Positions 26,783 through 35,798 of a stretch of 64,000 bases of DNA are shown one piece after another; position 1 is the stretch's first letter, and every line of letters starts with the position of its first letter. The notes beneath the pieces are model-generated. The model ran no database searches. It saw nothing but the letters and a program-made list of their open reading frames with translations, and was not told the origin of the DNA. Made by a program: the position numbers and the translations under genes. The DNA lies in contig NC_016633.1 of the NCBI RefSeq assembly GCF_000236685.1, forward strand, positions 682,001 to 746,000, written 5' to 3'. The DNA comes from Sphaerochaeta pleomorpha str. Grapes. GTDB lineage: Bacteria; Spirochaetota; Spirochaetia; Sphaerochaetales; Sphaerochaetaceae.

Positions 26783-26793
26783 TGGAGATTTTT

Positions 26794-27348
26794 ATGCAAC
26801 AGGTACTTGATAATTGTGAAAACAAGATGATGAAAAGCCTGGAGAGTCTTTCCAAGGATTTCTCCTCTTTGCGCACCGGACGTGCTTCCGCTTCGCTGCT
26901 CGACAAGATTCGGGTCGATTACTATGGTGACGAGACCCCGATCAATCAGGTAGCTACTATCAGTGTTCCCGAAGCCAGGATGATTGTAATTCAGCCCTGG
27001 GATAAAAGCCTGCTTCCTGCCATTGAGAAAGCAATTCTCAAGAGCGATCTGGGCTTACCCCCCAACAACGATGGAAAACTCCTTCGCTTGAACTTCCCCC
27101 CATTGAATGAAGACCGCCGCAAACAGTTGGTCAAATCTGCCAAAGCCAATGCAGAACAGGCCAGGGTTGCCATTCGCAATGTTCGCCGTGAGGCTATGGA
27201 TGAGCTGAAAAAAATGCAGAAAAGCAGTGATATCAGCGAAGATGAGCAGAAGGAAGGTGAAGCTAAAATCCAGAAAATGACTGATTCCTATATCGCACAG
27301 GTGAGTTCCCTTGCCGACGAAAAGGAAAAGGAAATTATGGAGATTTAA
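26794..27348 (+). CDS. frr: Ribosome recycling factor
   Basis: A 184-residue RRF, which with EF-G splits post-termination ribosomes. The three-helix-bundle pattern is clear: SLSKDFSSLRTGRAS near the N-terminus, then DYYGDETPINQVATIS, and LNFPPLNEDRRKQLVK. TTGGAGA precedes the ATG at 26794. Followed after 1 base by uppS. The link between RRF and specialised EF-Gs in spirochaetes makes the two EF-G genes at the start of the window relevant. Confidence 0.98.
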   Translation: MQQVLDNCENKMMKSLESLSKDFSSLRTGRASASLLDKIRVDYYGDETPINQVATISVPEARMIVIQPWDKSLLPAIEKAILKSDLGLPPNNDGKLLRLNFPPLNEDRRKQLVKSAKANAEQARVAIRNVRREAMDELKKMQKSSDISEDEQKEGEAKIQKMTDSYIAQVSSLADEKEKEIMEI

Positions 27349-27349
27349 C

Positions 27350-28048
27350 ATGGAAGAGAAACCCGTTGTCCCTACTCACCTTGGTATTATAATGGATGGA
27401 AATGGCAGGTGGGCACAAAAACGTTCACTCCCCAGGACCGCAGGACATTTACAAGGGCTTAAAGCCTTGAAAAAAGTTATCAAGGAAGCATCGGTACAAG
27501 GTATAGGGTTTGTCACCTTCTATGTTTTCTCTACTGAGAATTGGAAACGAAGCAACCAAGAGGTTTCTTACCTTATGGGGTTGCTCGTTTCCAAGCTCCA
27601 TGGAGAACTATCCTTTTACAATCAATATAATATACGCATCTTGGTCAGAGGCGAACTGTCGAAACTGCCGCCTGATGTATCCAAGGTTATCCAAGACACT
27701 ATTTTCGCCACTTCCGCCAACACGGGGATAACATGCATCCTTGCAATAAACTATGGCGGACAAGATGAAATTTGCCGGGCCGTAAACCGACTCCTTTCCG
27801 AAGGCACGGAAAAAACCATTACCTGTACTGACATTCGCAATCATTTGGACTTGCCCGAAATACCACCGGTCGATATGATAGTACGCAGTGCGAACGAGAG
27901 ACGGCTGAGCAATTTCCTTCTTTGGGACAGTGCCTATGCCGAACTGGGATTTTACGAAAAACTTTGGCCTGACTGGGATAGTGAAGACGTGCAGAGAATT
28001 TGTGCTGATTTTTCTGCTAGGGTTAGGAAATTCGGGGGTGTGCAATGA
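27350..28048 (+). CDS. uppS: Undecaprenyl diphosphate synthase
   Basis: A 232-residue cis-prenyltransferase that makes the lipid carrier for peptidoglycan. HLGIIMDGNGRWA with the catalytic Asp, the GHLQGLKALKKV helix, TFYVFSTENW, and MIVRSANERRLSNFLLWDSAYAE (usual form RTSGE.RLSNFLLWQ, here with ANE in place of SGE) identify it. GGAG lies 7 bases before the ATG. cdsA begins within its last codon. Confidence 0.96.
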   Translation: MEEKPVVPTHLGIIMDGNGRWAQKRSLPRTAGHLQGLKALKKVIKEASVQGIGFVTFYVFSTENWKRSNQEVSYLMGLLVSKLHGELSFYNQYNIRILVRGELSKLPPDVSKVIQDTIFATSANTGITCILAINYGGQDEICRAVNRLLSEGTEKTITCTDIRNHLDLPEIPPVDMIVRSANERRLSNFLLWDSAYAELGFYEKLWPDWDSEDVQRICADFSARVRKFGGVQ

Positions 28049-28884
28049 GTTCATTTGGAAAGCGGGTTTTAACAACAGTAGTTGCTGTCCCGACGATTTT
28101 TTGCATCATTTTCTTTCTTCCCCAGAAGTCTTACCTTGCCTTGACTCTGCTGGTTATGGGAGCAGCAGTCATCAGTGCACGAGAATTGAAACAACTCTAT
28201 ACGAAAGCGGAAAATGCCGATCTTCATATCCATACCTGGATGGTAGCACTCCTACCGCTTGCAAAATGGTTGGAAATCGCCTATTTCCAGCAGTTTCCCC
28301 TTCTTGACCTTACGATCGTAGTGCTTGCAATCTTTGTGTATGCAACGGAATTATTTACCGGTCCCAATGATTCATTTTCAAAAACACTTTCCCGTATCGG
28401 CGGTTCAAGTCTCTTGATCATCTATCCTGGTCTTTTGATGACGTTCCTCATCCGCATAGCAGCATTTCCGCATGCGTCAGCTTATCTTATCCTGTTTTTT
28501 CTGTTGGTCTTTGGCAACGATGTATTTGCTTTTATCTTTGGTATGAGCTTTGGAAAAAACAATAAGGGGATTTTCAAGGTCAGTCCCAATAAAAGCATCG
28601 CAGGGTTTCTCGGCGGATTGGCCATGACAATAGTACTTTCCGTTATCTACTGCTATTTTATACCAGGGGTACGAGAAGAAATTTCCCTTTTGGAGGCAAT
28701 CCTTCTTGGATTGGCTACCAATACCAGTGCCAATATCGGAGACCTTATAGAAAGTGCATTCAAGCGCGCTGCAAAGGTAAAAGACAGTGGCACCATCATC
28801 CCCGGACGCGGTGGTCTTCTCGACTCCATCGATTCAATCCTTGCAAGCGCACCGGTTTTCTGGGTGCTGCTCAGATTCTTCTGA
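28045..28884 (+). CDS. cdsA: Phosphatidate cytidylyltransferase
   Basis: A 279-residue integral membrane enzyme that makes CDP-diacylglycerol from phosphatidate and CTP. It has about eight hydrophobic helices. SPNKSIAGFLGG and the C-terminal signature AFKRAAKVKDSGTIIPGRGG mark the family. The signature differs from the consensus: GRGG replaces GHGG and DSID replaces DR-x-D. The start overlaps uppS as ATGA and the end is 1 base from dxr, so expression is coupled. Confidence 0.92.
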   Translation: MSSFGKRVLTTVVAVPTIFCIIFFLPQKSYLALTLLVMGAAVISARELKQLYTKAENADLHIHTWMVALLPLAKWLEIAYFQQFPLLDLTIVVLAIFVYATELFTGPNDSFSKTLSRIGGSSLLIIYPGLLMTFLIRIAAFPHASAYLILFFLLVFGNDVFAFIFGMSFGKNNKGIFKVSPNKSIAGFLGGLAMTIVLSVIYCYFIPGVREEISLLEAILLGLATNTSANIGDLIESAFKRAAKVKDSGTIIPGRGGLLDSIDSILASAPVFWVLLRFF

Positions 28885-28885
28885 T

Positions 28886-30001
28886 ATGAAACGGGCAATT
28901 CTCCTCGGATGTACCGGAAGTATAGGCACTACGGCCATTACTGCAATCCGCGATAAAAACCTTGACATTCAGGTGGTCGCGCTATCTGCACATACAAATG
29001 CCCCTAAGCTTTTTTCTCTGGCTGAAAGCCTATCTGTTGAAGCCGTTTGCCTGACAGGAGGGAATTGTCCTCCCTCTTCGCATTTTAAAACCTATAGTCA
29101 CACAGAAGGCCTGAAGCAAATGCTTCGTACTTTTGAAGCAGATATAATTCTCAATGCCATCGCCGGTTTTGATGGGTTGGAGGCAACTATTGCCTGCATA
29201 GAATGCGGGAGAGACGTCGCTTTGGCCAATAAGGAAAGTGTCGTTTGCGGAGGGTCTTTCCTTTTTGACCTGGCAAAACAACATGGCGTGAACATCATTC
29301 CTGTCGATAGCGAACATAGTGCCTTATATGAATTGATGAAACATCGATCAAAGGATGACATAGAGAGCCTCATCATTACAGCGAGCGGAGGACCCTTCAG
29401 AGACTTGCCCTATGATGAATTCGATACCATAACCGTCGAACAGGCACTCAGACACCCTACTTGGAATATGGGCAGGAAGATTACCATCGACAGTGCAACC
29501 TTGGCTAACAAAGCCCTCGAAGTTATCGAGGCTTCCTATCTCTTTGGATTCCCTTCCGAAAAAATCGAAGTAGTCATCCACCCACAGAGTATTGTCCATT
29601 CTATGGTCAGACTCAAGGATGGGGCTGTCTATGCACAGCTCGGGACCCCTGATATGACCTTGCCAATCGTAAATGCACTCATAGATGGGTCAGAAAGGTT
29701 GGTAAAACCACTCTCCTTTTCCCATCTGCAACTTACCTTCGATGAGCCAGATTTCAAGAGATTTCCCCTTCTGTCCGAAGCTTTCTCCATCTTGAAACGA
29801 AGGGGTTCGACACCGATTGCTTTCAATGCAGCAGATGAAGTTGCCGTGCATGCTTTTCTAAACAAGCAATGCAGTTATGCAAAAATGGTTTCCTGCGTAT
29901 TGAAAACAATGGATAACGACTGGGACCTGCATGTTTCCAATTTTGCAGAGACAGTCGAAATTGATAGAAAAGCGAGGGCCCTCGCAAGAAGTTTCCTATG
30001 A
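28886..30001 (+). CDS. dxr: 1-deoxy-D-xylulose-5-phosphate reductoisomerase
   Basis: A 371-residue enzyme of the MEP isoprenoid pathway that forms MEP using NADPH. LLGCTGSIGTT is the nucleotide loop, LANKESVVCGG and PVDSEHSALYE carry substrate and metal ligands, and ASGGPFRD plus HPTWNMGRKITIDSATL complete the active site. It feeds isopentenyl units to uppS in the same operon. The ATG at 28886 is preferred over the long upstream frame, which overlaps cdsA. Confidence 0.97.
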   Translation: MKRAILLGCTGSIGTTAITAIRDKNLDIQVVALSAHTNAPKLFSLAESLSVEAVCLTGGNCPPSSHFKTYSHTEGLKQMLRTFEADIILNAIAGFDGLEATIACIECGRDVALANKESVVCGGSFLFDLAKQHGVNIIPVDSEHSALYELMKHRSKDDIESLIITASGGPFRDLPYDEFDTITVEQALRHPTWNMGRKITIDSATLANKALEVIEASYLFGFPSEKIEVVIHPQSIVHSMVRLKDGAVYAQLGTPDMTLPIVNALIDGSERLVKPLSFSHLQLTFDEPDFKRFPLLSEAFSILKRRGSTPIAFNAADEVAVHAFLNKQCSYAKMVSCVLKTMDNDWDLHVSNFAETVEIDRKARALARSFL

Positions 30002-31383
30002 CTGCCATCGTGAGCCTTGCCGGTAAATACCTGATTGGTTTGATCGGTATCGGCTTTGTTGTAATCATCCATGAACTAGGCCATCTAACCGTAGCACGGC
30101 TGAGCGGAATTTCTGTGGAAATTTTCTCTTTTGGTCTCGGTCCCCGCATATGGGGGATACAGTTCCATGCAACGGAGTTCAGGATAAGCCTGCTTCCTTT
30201 TGGCGGATATTGCCGTATGAAGGGGGCAGACGACCTTACCCGAGCCCTCGACCGGAATACAAAAACCTTCGAGCACACGGAAATCGGCTCCTTGTTTTCC
30301 GTACATCCCATCAAACGGTTTATCACCTATGCCGCAGGTCCCCTTACCAATATCCTTTTTGCCATCCTGCTGTACGCTATGCTTGCATCGGTCCCCTATT
30401 CGGTGCTCTCCACAAAAGCTGTCATAGCCACGGTAAACGACTATCCTGCCCTGTTTGGAGCAGTCTCAAGCCCAGGCTATGATGCGGGATTGCGCACAGG
30501 TGACCAAATACTCGAATATGACGGGCAACTGATAAGAGACTGGGAAGAATTGGAACTGCTGCTAGCCAATGGAAAACCAGGGCAACATACTTTCCTTTTG
30601 GAACGTGACAAAGAACGGCTTTTGTTCACTATCACACCCGAGAAATCCGATACTGGTATCCGCTTCGGCCTATCACGCAGCCAATTGCCGATCGTTGGTA
30701 GCGTAAGGCCCAACACTCCCGAAAAGAAAGCTGGACTGATGGCCGGGGACCTAATAGTCGCTTGCAATGGTCTGACTATCACAAATGACTTGGACCTAAT
30801 GGTCGCGCTCTCATCAACCGGAGAAAAAACCTCATTGACGGTCCTTCGCAACGGGATCAAGCAGGAAATAAAATTCAAACCGAATACCGATGAGTCAGGA
30901 AACGGCGACTGGGCATTTTCACTCCATGCAGACACCAGACGAGTCGAAGGAAGCCCTTTCAGTCTCATGACAGGTATAAAAACCACCTATTGGATGACTT
31001 TCAATACGATTAAGGCACTTGCTATGATTCTTACTGGAAAGGCTGAAGATGTACGTCAAGAATTTACAGGGATGGTTAGGGCTGCACTGATGATCGGGGA
31101 TATTACCTCACTGGGGCTCGAAAGCAACGTTTTCAGTGGGTTGCGTGCCCTACTCTATCTGCTCGGTATAGTCAGTATTTCCTTGGCTATTGGGAATATG
31201 ATCCCCCTACCTGCTTTTGACGGGGGGCAGATGCTTATAGGGCTCTATGAAACGATCAGCAGAAAACGGGTACGTCCCCAACATTATTGGGTACTGCAAT
31301 TAATCGGTTTCTTTGCAGTTATCCTGATTTTTGGCTTTATGACGTACGTGGACCTGCACCATCTCTACCTAATCAGGCATTAG
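29998..31383 (+). CDS. rseP: RseP-type site-2 membrane metalloprotease
   Basis: A 461-residue intramembrane zinc protease. HELGH (residues 25-29) is the metal site in the first membrane helix, and PAFDGGQ near the C-terminus supplies the third ligand. Two PDZ domains lie between (around 140-215 and 230-300; e.g. GAVSSPGYDAGLRTGD, VGSVRPNTPEKKAGL). In other bacteria RseP cleaves anti-sigma factors and signal peptides. Coupled to dxr by ATGA. The last 11 bases overlap the convergent dnaB. Confidence 0.94.
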   Translation: MTAIVSLAGKYLIGLIGIGFVVIIHELGHLTVARLSGISVEIFSFGLGPRIWGIQFHATEFRISLLPFGGYCRMKGADDLTRALDRNTKTFEHTEIGSLFSVHPIKRFITYAAGPLTNILFAILLYAMLASVPYSVLSTKAVIATVNDYPALFGAVSSPGYDAGLRTGDQILEYDGQLIRDWEELELLLANGKPGQHTFLLERDKERLLFTITPEKSDTGIRFGLSRSQLPIVGSVRPNTPEKKAGLMAGDLIVACNGLTITNDLDLMVALSSTGEKTSLTVLRNGIKQEIKFKPNTDESGNGDWAFSLHADTRRVEGSPFSLMTGIKTTYWMTFNTIKALAMILTGKAEDVRQEFTGMVRAALMIGDITSLGLESNVFSGLRALLYLLGIVSISLAIGNMIPLPAFDGGQMLIGLYETISRKRVRPQHYWVLQLIGFFAVILIFGFMTYVDLHHLYLIRH

Positions 31384-32758
31384 GGTTGCTTCCGGCCACA
31401 TATTTCCTGCTCAATTCCATTTCCTCGAACCGAACAATATTGCTGATAAACGCAAGGGAGAACACCCCTGTCTCACCGTTTCGGTTCTTAGCCATGATGA
31501 CTTTTGTTTCCTGCACGTTATTCTTTTCCCGTTCCGCATCATCATCAGTCCGGTTCTTGCCTACATCACGATGCAAAAGTATAACTACGTCGGCATCCTG
31601 CTCGATAGATCCGCTGTCCCGGAGGTCTGCAAGTTTCGGTTCAACACCATCTGCTTGCCTGCCTACCTGGCTAAGGCAGATAACAGGAAGATCGAGCTCA
31701 CGGGCAAGTTGTTTCAACGACCGTGAAATAATGGAAATCTGTTCATGACGGGGAATTCTGGCATCTGCCTCAGCATCAATAAGCCCGATATAGTCGATAA
31801 AAATAATCTGGATATCGTGCTCAAGCTTCATTCTCCTTGCCTGGGCACGCAACTCCATCAACTTCATATTCGGAGTATCCTGGATATAGAGTTCTGCATC
31901 ATACAAAGCGCCAGAGGCATCGATAATAGAGTTCATCTCACTGTTTTTAAGCGTGGCCTTCCTTATATGGGAAAAGTCTACATGGCTTTGGCCGGTTATA
32001 AGGCGTTCCATCAAAGAGGAGGCACTCATTTCCAGTGAAAAGAATCCTACACGGTACTTCTTCTTAACGATCATATTCAAGGTAACGGAAAGGGCAAAAG
32101 CAGTCTTACCAATGGAGGGCCTTGCCCCAACAATGATAAACTCCTGTTTTTTAAAACCACCTGTGATAGAATCTAGGGGAGCATAGCAACTGTCAAAGCC
32201 GCTTTTCAACCCAGAGGTACTGCGTTCCTCGATTTCCGAGATTGTAGTGGTAATCAGGTCTTTGATACTGTAATAGTTATCGCTTCCTGCAGCTTCGTTA
32301 TTGAGTTTGGAAAGGCTTTGTTCACCCTCATCAATGACTTTCTGGATATCCTGGGACTCATCGAATGCCGCATCCTTTATCTTTGATGAAAAAGTAAGCA
32401 GTTTTCTTCTCTGGGCAAGTGCCTTGAGAATCTTTGCATAATAGGCTGCATTCGTTGTAGTGGGGACATCACTTGTGAGGGTTGAAATATAGGAAAGACC
32501 ACCACACTTGTCGACCAAGTCTTTCTTTTTGAGAAAGGAGCTTAAGGTGATTAGGTCGAGGGTTTCGGTACTATCCTGGCGAAATTGGATGATGGCATCG
32601 AATAGTTCTTGGTGTCCGACTTTATAAAAATCATCCTTGCTCAAAAAATCGGTTACTTCTACAAGAACCTTGTCATTGAGCAGGATTGCACCGAGAACAG
32701 CGCGCTCCGCCTCCTCATTATGGGGCGGAACACGACCGAGCATACTATTCGACGCCAT
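31373..32758 (-). CDS. dnaB: Replicative DNA helicase DnaB
   Basis: A 461-residue hexameric helicase that unwinds DNA at the fork. The N-terminal domain starts with RVPPHNEEAERAVLGAIL; the RecA-like domain holds Walker A GARPSIGKTAFAL and Walker B IIFIDYIGLI, then RSLKQLARELDLPVICLSQ. No intein is present, and length is normal. It is the last gene of the rpsF-ssb-rpsR-rplI operon, 5 bases after rplI; its own ribosome-binding site is weak, so coupling to rplI is likely. Confidence 0.97.
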   Translation of the reverse strand: MASNSMLGRVPPHNEEAERAVLGAILLNDKVLVEVTDFLSKDDFYKVGHQELFDAIIQFRQDSTETLDLITLSSFLKKKDLVDKCGGLSYISTLTSDVPTTTNAAYYAKILKALAQRRKLLTFSSKIKDAAFDESQDIQKVIDEGEQSLSKLNNEAAGSDNYYSIKDLITTTISEIEERSTSGLKSGFDSCYAPLDSITGGFKKQEFIIVGARPSIGKTAFALSVTLNMIVKKKYRVGFFSLEMSASSLMERLITGQSHVDFSHIRKATLKNSEMNSIIDASGALYDAELYIQDTPNMKLMELRAQARRMKLEHDIQIIFIDYIGLIDAEADARIPRHEQISIISRSLKQLARELDLPVICLSQVGRQADGVEPKLADLRDSGSIEQDADVVILLHRDVGKNRTDDDAEREKNNVQETKVIMAKNRNGETGVFSLAFISNIVRFEEMELSRKYVAGSNPNA

Positions 32759-32763
32759 TATTA

Positions 32764-33348
32764 CTACTCTGTCTTTGCTTCAGCTTTTGCAGCAGCTTCA
32801 GCTTTTGCAGCTTCAGCTTTGGCAACAGCCTCTGCCTTGGCAGCAGCTTTTGCAGCTTCAGCAGCAGCTTTAGCGGCTTCAGCCTGACGAGCCTTGACCA
32901 TGGAATCACTTTCAACAACAAGCTTTACTTCAGAACTCTCGTCTTCATAGAGACGGATTCTGACCGTGTAGGTTCCAACCATCTTGATAGTATGGGTTGC
33001 AACTTCAATTCGCTTGCGTTCGATTTCGATGCCTTTCTGGGCAAGTGCATCCTGAATCATGGAGGAAGTTACTGAACCAAACAATTTCCCGCTTTCACCG
33101 GCTGATACAACCAAGGTGATTACAGTGGCGTCGAGCTTTTCCTTCAAGGAAGCAGCAAGTGCACGCTTCTCGATCTTGCGCTTTTCAATGGCAGCCGTAC
33201 GTGAAGCAAACAATGACATGTTTGCCTTGGAATACAATACAGCGGTACCGGTTGGCAACAAGTAGTTACGGGCATACCCGTCCTTTACAATTACAACGTC
33301 TCCCTCTTCTCCGAGGTTGGCGACATCCTGATTGAGAATGATTTTCAT
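32764..33348 (-). CDS. rplI: Ribosomal protein L9 (bL9) with a long Ala/Lys/Glu tail
   Basis: A 194-residue L9. The N-terminal signature MKIILNQDVANLGEEGDVV ... GYARNYLLPTG is canonical and the C-terminal domain ends near residue 148, where most L9 proteins stop. An extra tail of about 46 residues follows, made of near-repeats of AAKAEA and AEAAKA and encoded by repetitive GCA/GCT-rich DNA (32766-32900). Such a tail is expected to form a long charged helix. The function of the tail is unknown. Confidence 0.96.
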   Translation of the reverse strand: MKIILNQDVANLGEEGDVVIVKDGYARNYLLPTGTAVLYSKANMSLFASRTAAIEKRKIEKRALAASLKEKLDATVITLVVSAGESGKLFGSVTSSMIQDALAQKGIEIERKRIEVATHTIKMVGTYTVRIRLYEDESSEVKLVVESDSMVKARQAEAAKAAAEAAKAAAKAEAVAKAEAAKAEAAAKAEAKTE

Positions 33349-33360
33349 ATGGAAAACTCC

Positions 33361-34341
33361 TTACTCGTTCTTTCTATACACAATCCAAGTCTCCGTGACT
33401 CCCAAAAGGGGTAACACGAAAACAACCAATATGTTCAGACCCGGAAGCAAAATCGCTATCAGAAACAAGAGCGAGAGCAACCTACCAAGGTTGACTGTCG
33501 GACTTTTACGGCGCATAAAATGCACCACAATTGCAATTCCCTGAATAGCATAGAGTACAGAACTTCCCAAAGCAATGTTCAAAGACAAAGCCCTAGGCAA
33601 ATAGCCGGTCTTAAGCAAAACTGTCAGGAGGACCACTGTCCAGGAACCAAGAAACACCCATAGGGTAAGCTCTGGAACCCGCCACAGGGAAATACGCTTC
33701 CCAAAGGTACCTTCCCGTTTCAACATAATGCCCAAGGAAGCAAATGAAGCAAATCCACTCAGTCCCATACAAAAGGGAACAAGCACAGCCCCACTCAACT
33801 TCACAACCATCCGGTACAACCATTCGGTATCCTTTGAGGAGATAACCGCAGGGCTGAGCGAACTCTCTATGCCACTATTTTCCAATTGGCCAAAAAGTAC
33901 CTGAAATGTCTTCAACATAGTTGCATCGACATCCAGGATGGTTTCTGAACCCATCGAAAACCAAATCACAAGAATCAAAGAAGCAACCACCCCAAACGAA
34001 GTAGAAGCCAGATAGCGAACCAATAACCGTTCCCTCTCCAAAAGAATCCAAATGGAACAGGAAACCAACAAAACAACCGGGATGAACAACCCAATGAGGA
34101 GAAGTGTCCTTCCGACTGGATTGCCAAGCGCTTCACGCGACTTGAACAATTCGGAAGCCAACAGTAGAAAAGCGACTGCACCGACAGGTACCAGGGCTTT
34201 TTCTCCTTTGGAAAACTTTGGAGCAAGAACCAAAAGGGGAACTGTAAATATAAAATTGCTGAATACCATCTGGGAAAGAAAGAAACTTATCCCTACAATA
34301 ATAGCAGAATTTCTTAAAAATACCGTTTCACTCTGATTCAT
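33361..34341 (-). CDS. DUF2232/YybS-like membrane protein
   Basis: A 326-residue protein with about eight to nine hydrophobic helices and no enzymatic motif. A hydrophobic core and C-terminal LFLIAILLPGLNILVVFVLP suit the DUF2232 (YybS) family, and so does its position: genes of this family are commonly found beside rpsR and rplI. Function in the family is unknown. It sits between rpsR and rplI with gaps of only 12-15 bases, so it is expressed with ribosomal proteins. Confidence 0.75.
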   Translation of the reverse strand: MNQSETVFLRNSAIIVGISFFLSQMVFSNFIFTVPLLVLAPKFSKGEKALVPVGAVAFLLLASELFKSREALGNPVGRTLLLIGLFIPVVLLVSCSIWILLERERLLVRYLASTSFGVVASLILVIWFSMGSETILDVDATMLKTFQVLFGQLENSGIESSLSPAVISSKDTEWLYRMVVKLSGAVLVPFCMGLSGFASFASLGIMLKREGTFGKRISLWRVPELTLWVFLGSWTVVLLTVLLKTGYLPRALSLNIALGSSVLYAIQGIAIVVHFMRRKSPTVNLGRLLSLLFLIAILLPGLNILVVFVLPLLGVTETWIVYRKNE

Positions 34342-34356
34342 AACGCTCCCGAAAGG

Positions 34357-34644
34357 TTATTTCTTCTCGAAGGGCAGATATGCCAAAACACGAGCCCTCT
34401 TGATTTCTGCAGTCACAGCTCTCTGGTGTTTTGCACAGCAGCCAGTGATACGTGCAGGAAGGATCTTGCCGCGTTCTGTTATATAACGGCGAAGCAATTC
34501 GGGGTTTTTATAATCGGGGGTAGCGTTCTGCGTACAGAATTTGCAAACTTTTTTTCTGAAGCTAGGCTTACGTCCGCCCATTCTTCTTTCGCGTCCACCT
34601 TTGTTGTCATCATTGTTCATGGAATCATTATCGTCATCACGCAT
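34357..34644 (-). CDS. rpsR: Ribosomal protein S18 (bS18)
   Basis: A 95-residue S18. The core [36 protein letters not shown] is typical. The N-terminus is extended by an Asp/Asn-rich stretch of about 17 residues. Cys pairs (CKFC, GCCAKH) could bind zinc, as in C+ forms of S18. Partner of S6, encoded two genes upstream. Confidence 0.97.
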   Translation of the reverse strand: MRDDDNDSMNNDDNKGGRERRMGGRKPSFRKKVCKFCTQNATPDYKNPELLRRYITERGKILPARITGCCAKHQRAVTAEIKRARVLAYLPFEKK

Positions 34645-34684
34645 GAATTTTTCTCCTTACATCATCTTCTGCATAAAGCAGGTT

Positions 34685-35170
34685 TTAGAACGGGATCTGG
34701 TCATCATCAAATTGTTCCGGTCCACCCATGTCCATTGAAGGGGGGGCGTTTACCGGCGCACTTGAAGTCTGCCTTGGTGCATACGATCCCTGGTTTCTTG
34801 TTCCCGCGTCATTTCGACGGCTTTCGGAACGTTCACCATTCGGGCTGGAAAGGAGCTGTAACGAATTGACAGCAATCTCTACACGGGTGCGGGCCTGTCC
34901 ATCCTGTTCCCAACGGCTCTGCCTCAATTCGCCCAAGATCGATACCTGCCTGCCTTTCTCCAGATACTGGTTGAGGGACTCGGCACTTTTACCGAACATT
35001 GTGCAATCGAAGAAGTTGGCCTCATCTTCCCACTTGTTGTCTCCCGTCCTCTTCCTACGGTTAACAGCGATGGAAAAACGACAGATAGCCATACCGCCGC
35101 TCGAGTAGCGAAGTTCGCTTTCCCGAGTCAAACGGCCCACCAGCGCGACCACATTCAAGTCATTTGCCAT
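34685..35170 (-). CDS. ssb: Single-stranded DNA-binding protein
   Basis: A 161-residue SSB with an N-terminal OB fold (NVVALVGRLTRESELRYSS to about residue 108), a low-complexity Gly/Ser/Pro/Gln linker, and the acidic tip DDDQIPF that recruits repair and replication proteins. Placed between rpsF and rpsR as in many bacteria. Confidence 0.97.
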   Translation of the reverse strand: MANDLNVVALVGRLTRESELRYSSGGMAICRFSIAVNRRKRTGDNKWEDEANFFDCTMFGKSAESLNQYLEKGRQVSILGELRQSRWEQDGQARTRVEIAVNSLQLLSSPNGERSESRRNDAGTRNQGSYAPRQTSSAPVNAPPSMDMGGPEQFDDDQIPF

Positions 35171-35204
35171 TCTTGTGCTCCAATACTCTTATTATTTTCT
35201 AGGG

Positions 35205-35486
35205 TTATTTTTCCGTGTTGACAAACAGGAACTTCAAAATCTGTCCAGAAAGCAAAAAGGTCTTCTCAAATCCAAGGATTGAGGTAGGATCTGCTTTCAT
35301 TTCAAAATAGAAATAATGTCCTTTTTCCTGTTTCTTGATGTCATAGGCGAGGTATTTGACGCCCATATCGTCCTGCTTGGTGATTTCTACACCGGCAGCG
35401 GTGAATGCGCTGGTTACAATTTCGAGACCAGCTTGTGTTTTCTCTTCGTTTGCATCGAAGATGATGGTGAACTCATAATTTCTCAT
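35205..35486 (-). CDS. rpsF: Ribosomal protein S6 (bS6)
   Basis: A 93-residue S6. MRNYEFTIIFDANEE, VKYLAYDIKKQEKGHYFYFEM and the FLLSGQILKFLFV ending match the family. AAGGAGG precedes the ATG. First gene of the operon that carries ssb, rpsR, a DUF2232 gene, rplI and dnaB. Confidence 0.96.
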   Translation of the reverse strand: MRNYEFTIIFDANEEKTQAGLEIVTSAFTAAGVEITKQDDMGVKYLAYDIKKQEKGHYFYFEMKADPTSILGFEKTFLLSGQILKFLFVNTEK

Positions 35487-35509
35487 GGTTCCTCCTTACG
35501 GACTAGATG

Positions 35510-35573
35510 ATCCGCCAAAAAAGCGGATAAAGAGGTTCCCATTACATTACCACAACTAAGGGAAGACAGTCAA
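35510..35573 (-). promoter_or_regulatory. rpsF promoter and leader hairpin (possible S6:S18 leader)
   Basis: On the minus strand TTGACT (35573-35568) and TAATGT (35549-35544) are 18 bases apart, predicting a start near 35537. The leader of about 50 bases forms ATCCGC-TTTTTTG-GCGGAT (35528-35510) shortly before AAGGAGG and contains further CCG trinucleotides. S6-S18 autoregulatory leaders in other bacteria carry a bulged CCG; whether this is one needs a covariance search. Confidence 0.4.
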
Positions 35574-35720
35574 CAAAGGCCATGCCCATATCCTAAAATG
35601 CATTACTTTCTTGCAAGCAAAAGAGAAAAGAAAATGAGCAACTCAAAATAATCAGTCAAAAACACAATTACAGGGATGCTGCCAGCAGTTTTCCTTTTTC
35701 GCAGGAATGCCAAAGATATA

Positions 35721-35747
35721 GAAAACCGCCGGAGCGACCGGCGGTTT
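35721..35747 (-). terminator. Terminator of the small COX24-type gene
   Basis: Perfect 10-bp stem AAACCGCCGG / CCGGCGGTTT with a 5-base loop. On the minus strand it runs into TTTT. It lies about 50 bases after the stop of the 29-codon gene. Confidence 0.7.
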
Positions 35748-35798
35748 CTGCATTTGTGAACTGCATGTAGCAGTAAGATAAAATTGCAACAAAGAAGA

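Noticed and set aside
32766-32900. Repeats resembling a CRISPR or satellite array
   Set aside because: They are short codon-level repeats encoding the L9 Ala/Lys/Glu tail, without spacers.
35581-35720. Possible extra small gene between rpsF promoter and the COX24-type terminator
   Set aside because: AT-rich sequence with no frame having both a start signal and a meaningful length; nothing supported.
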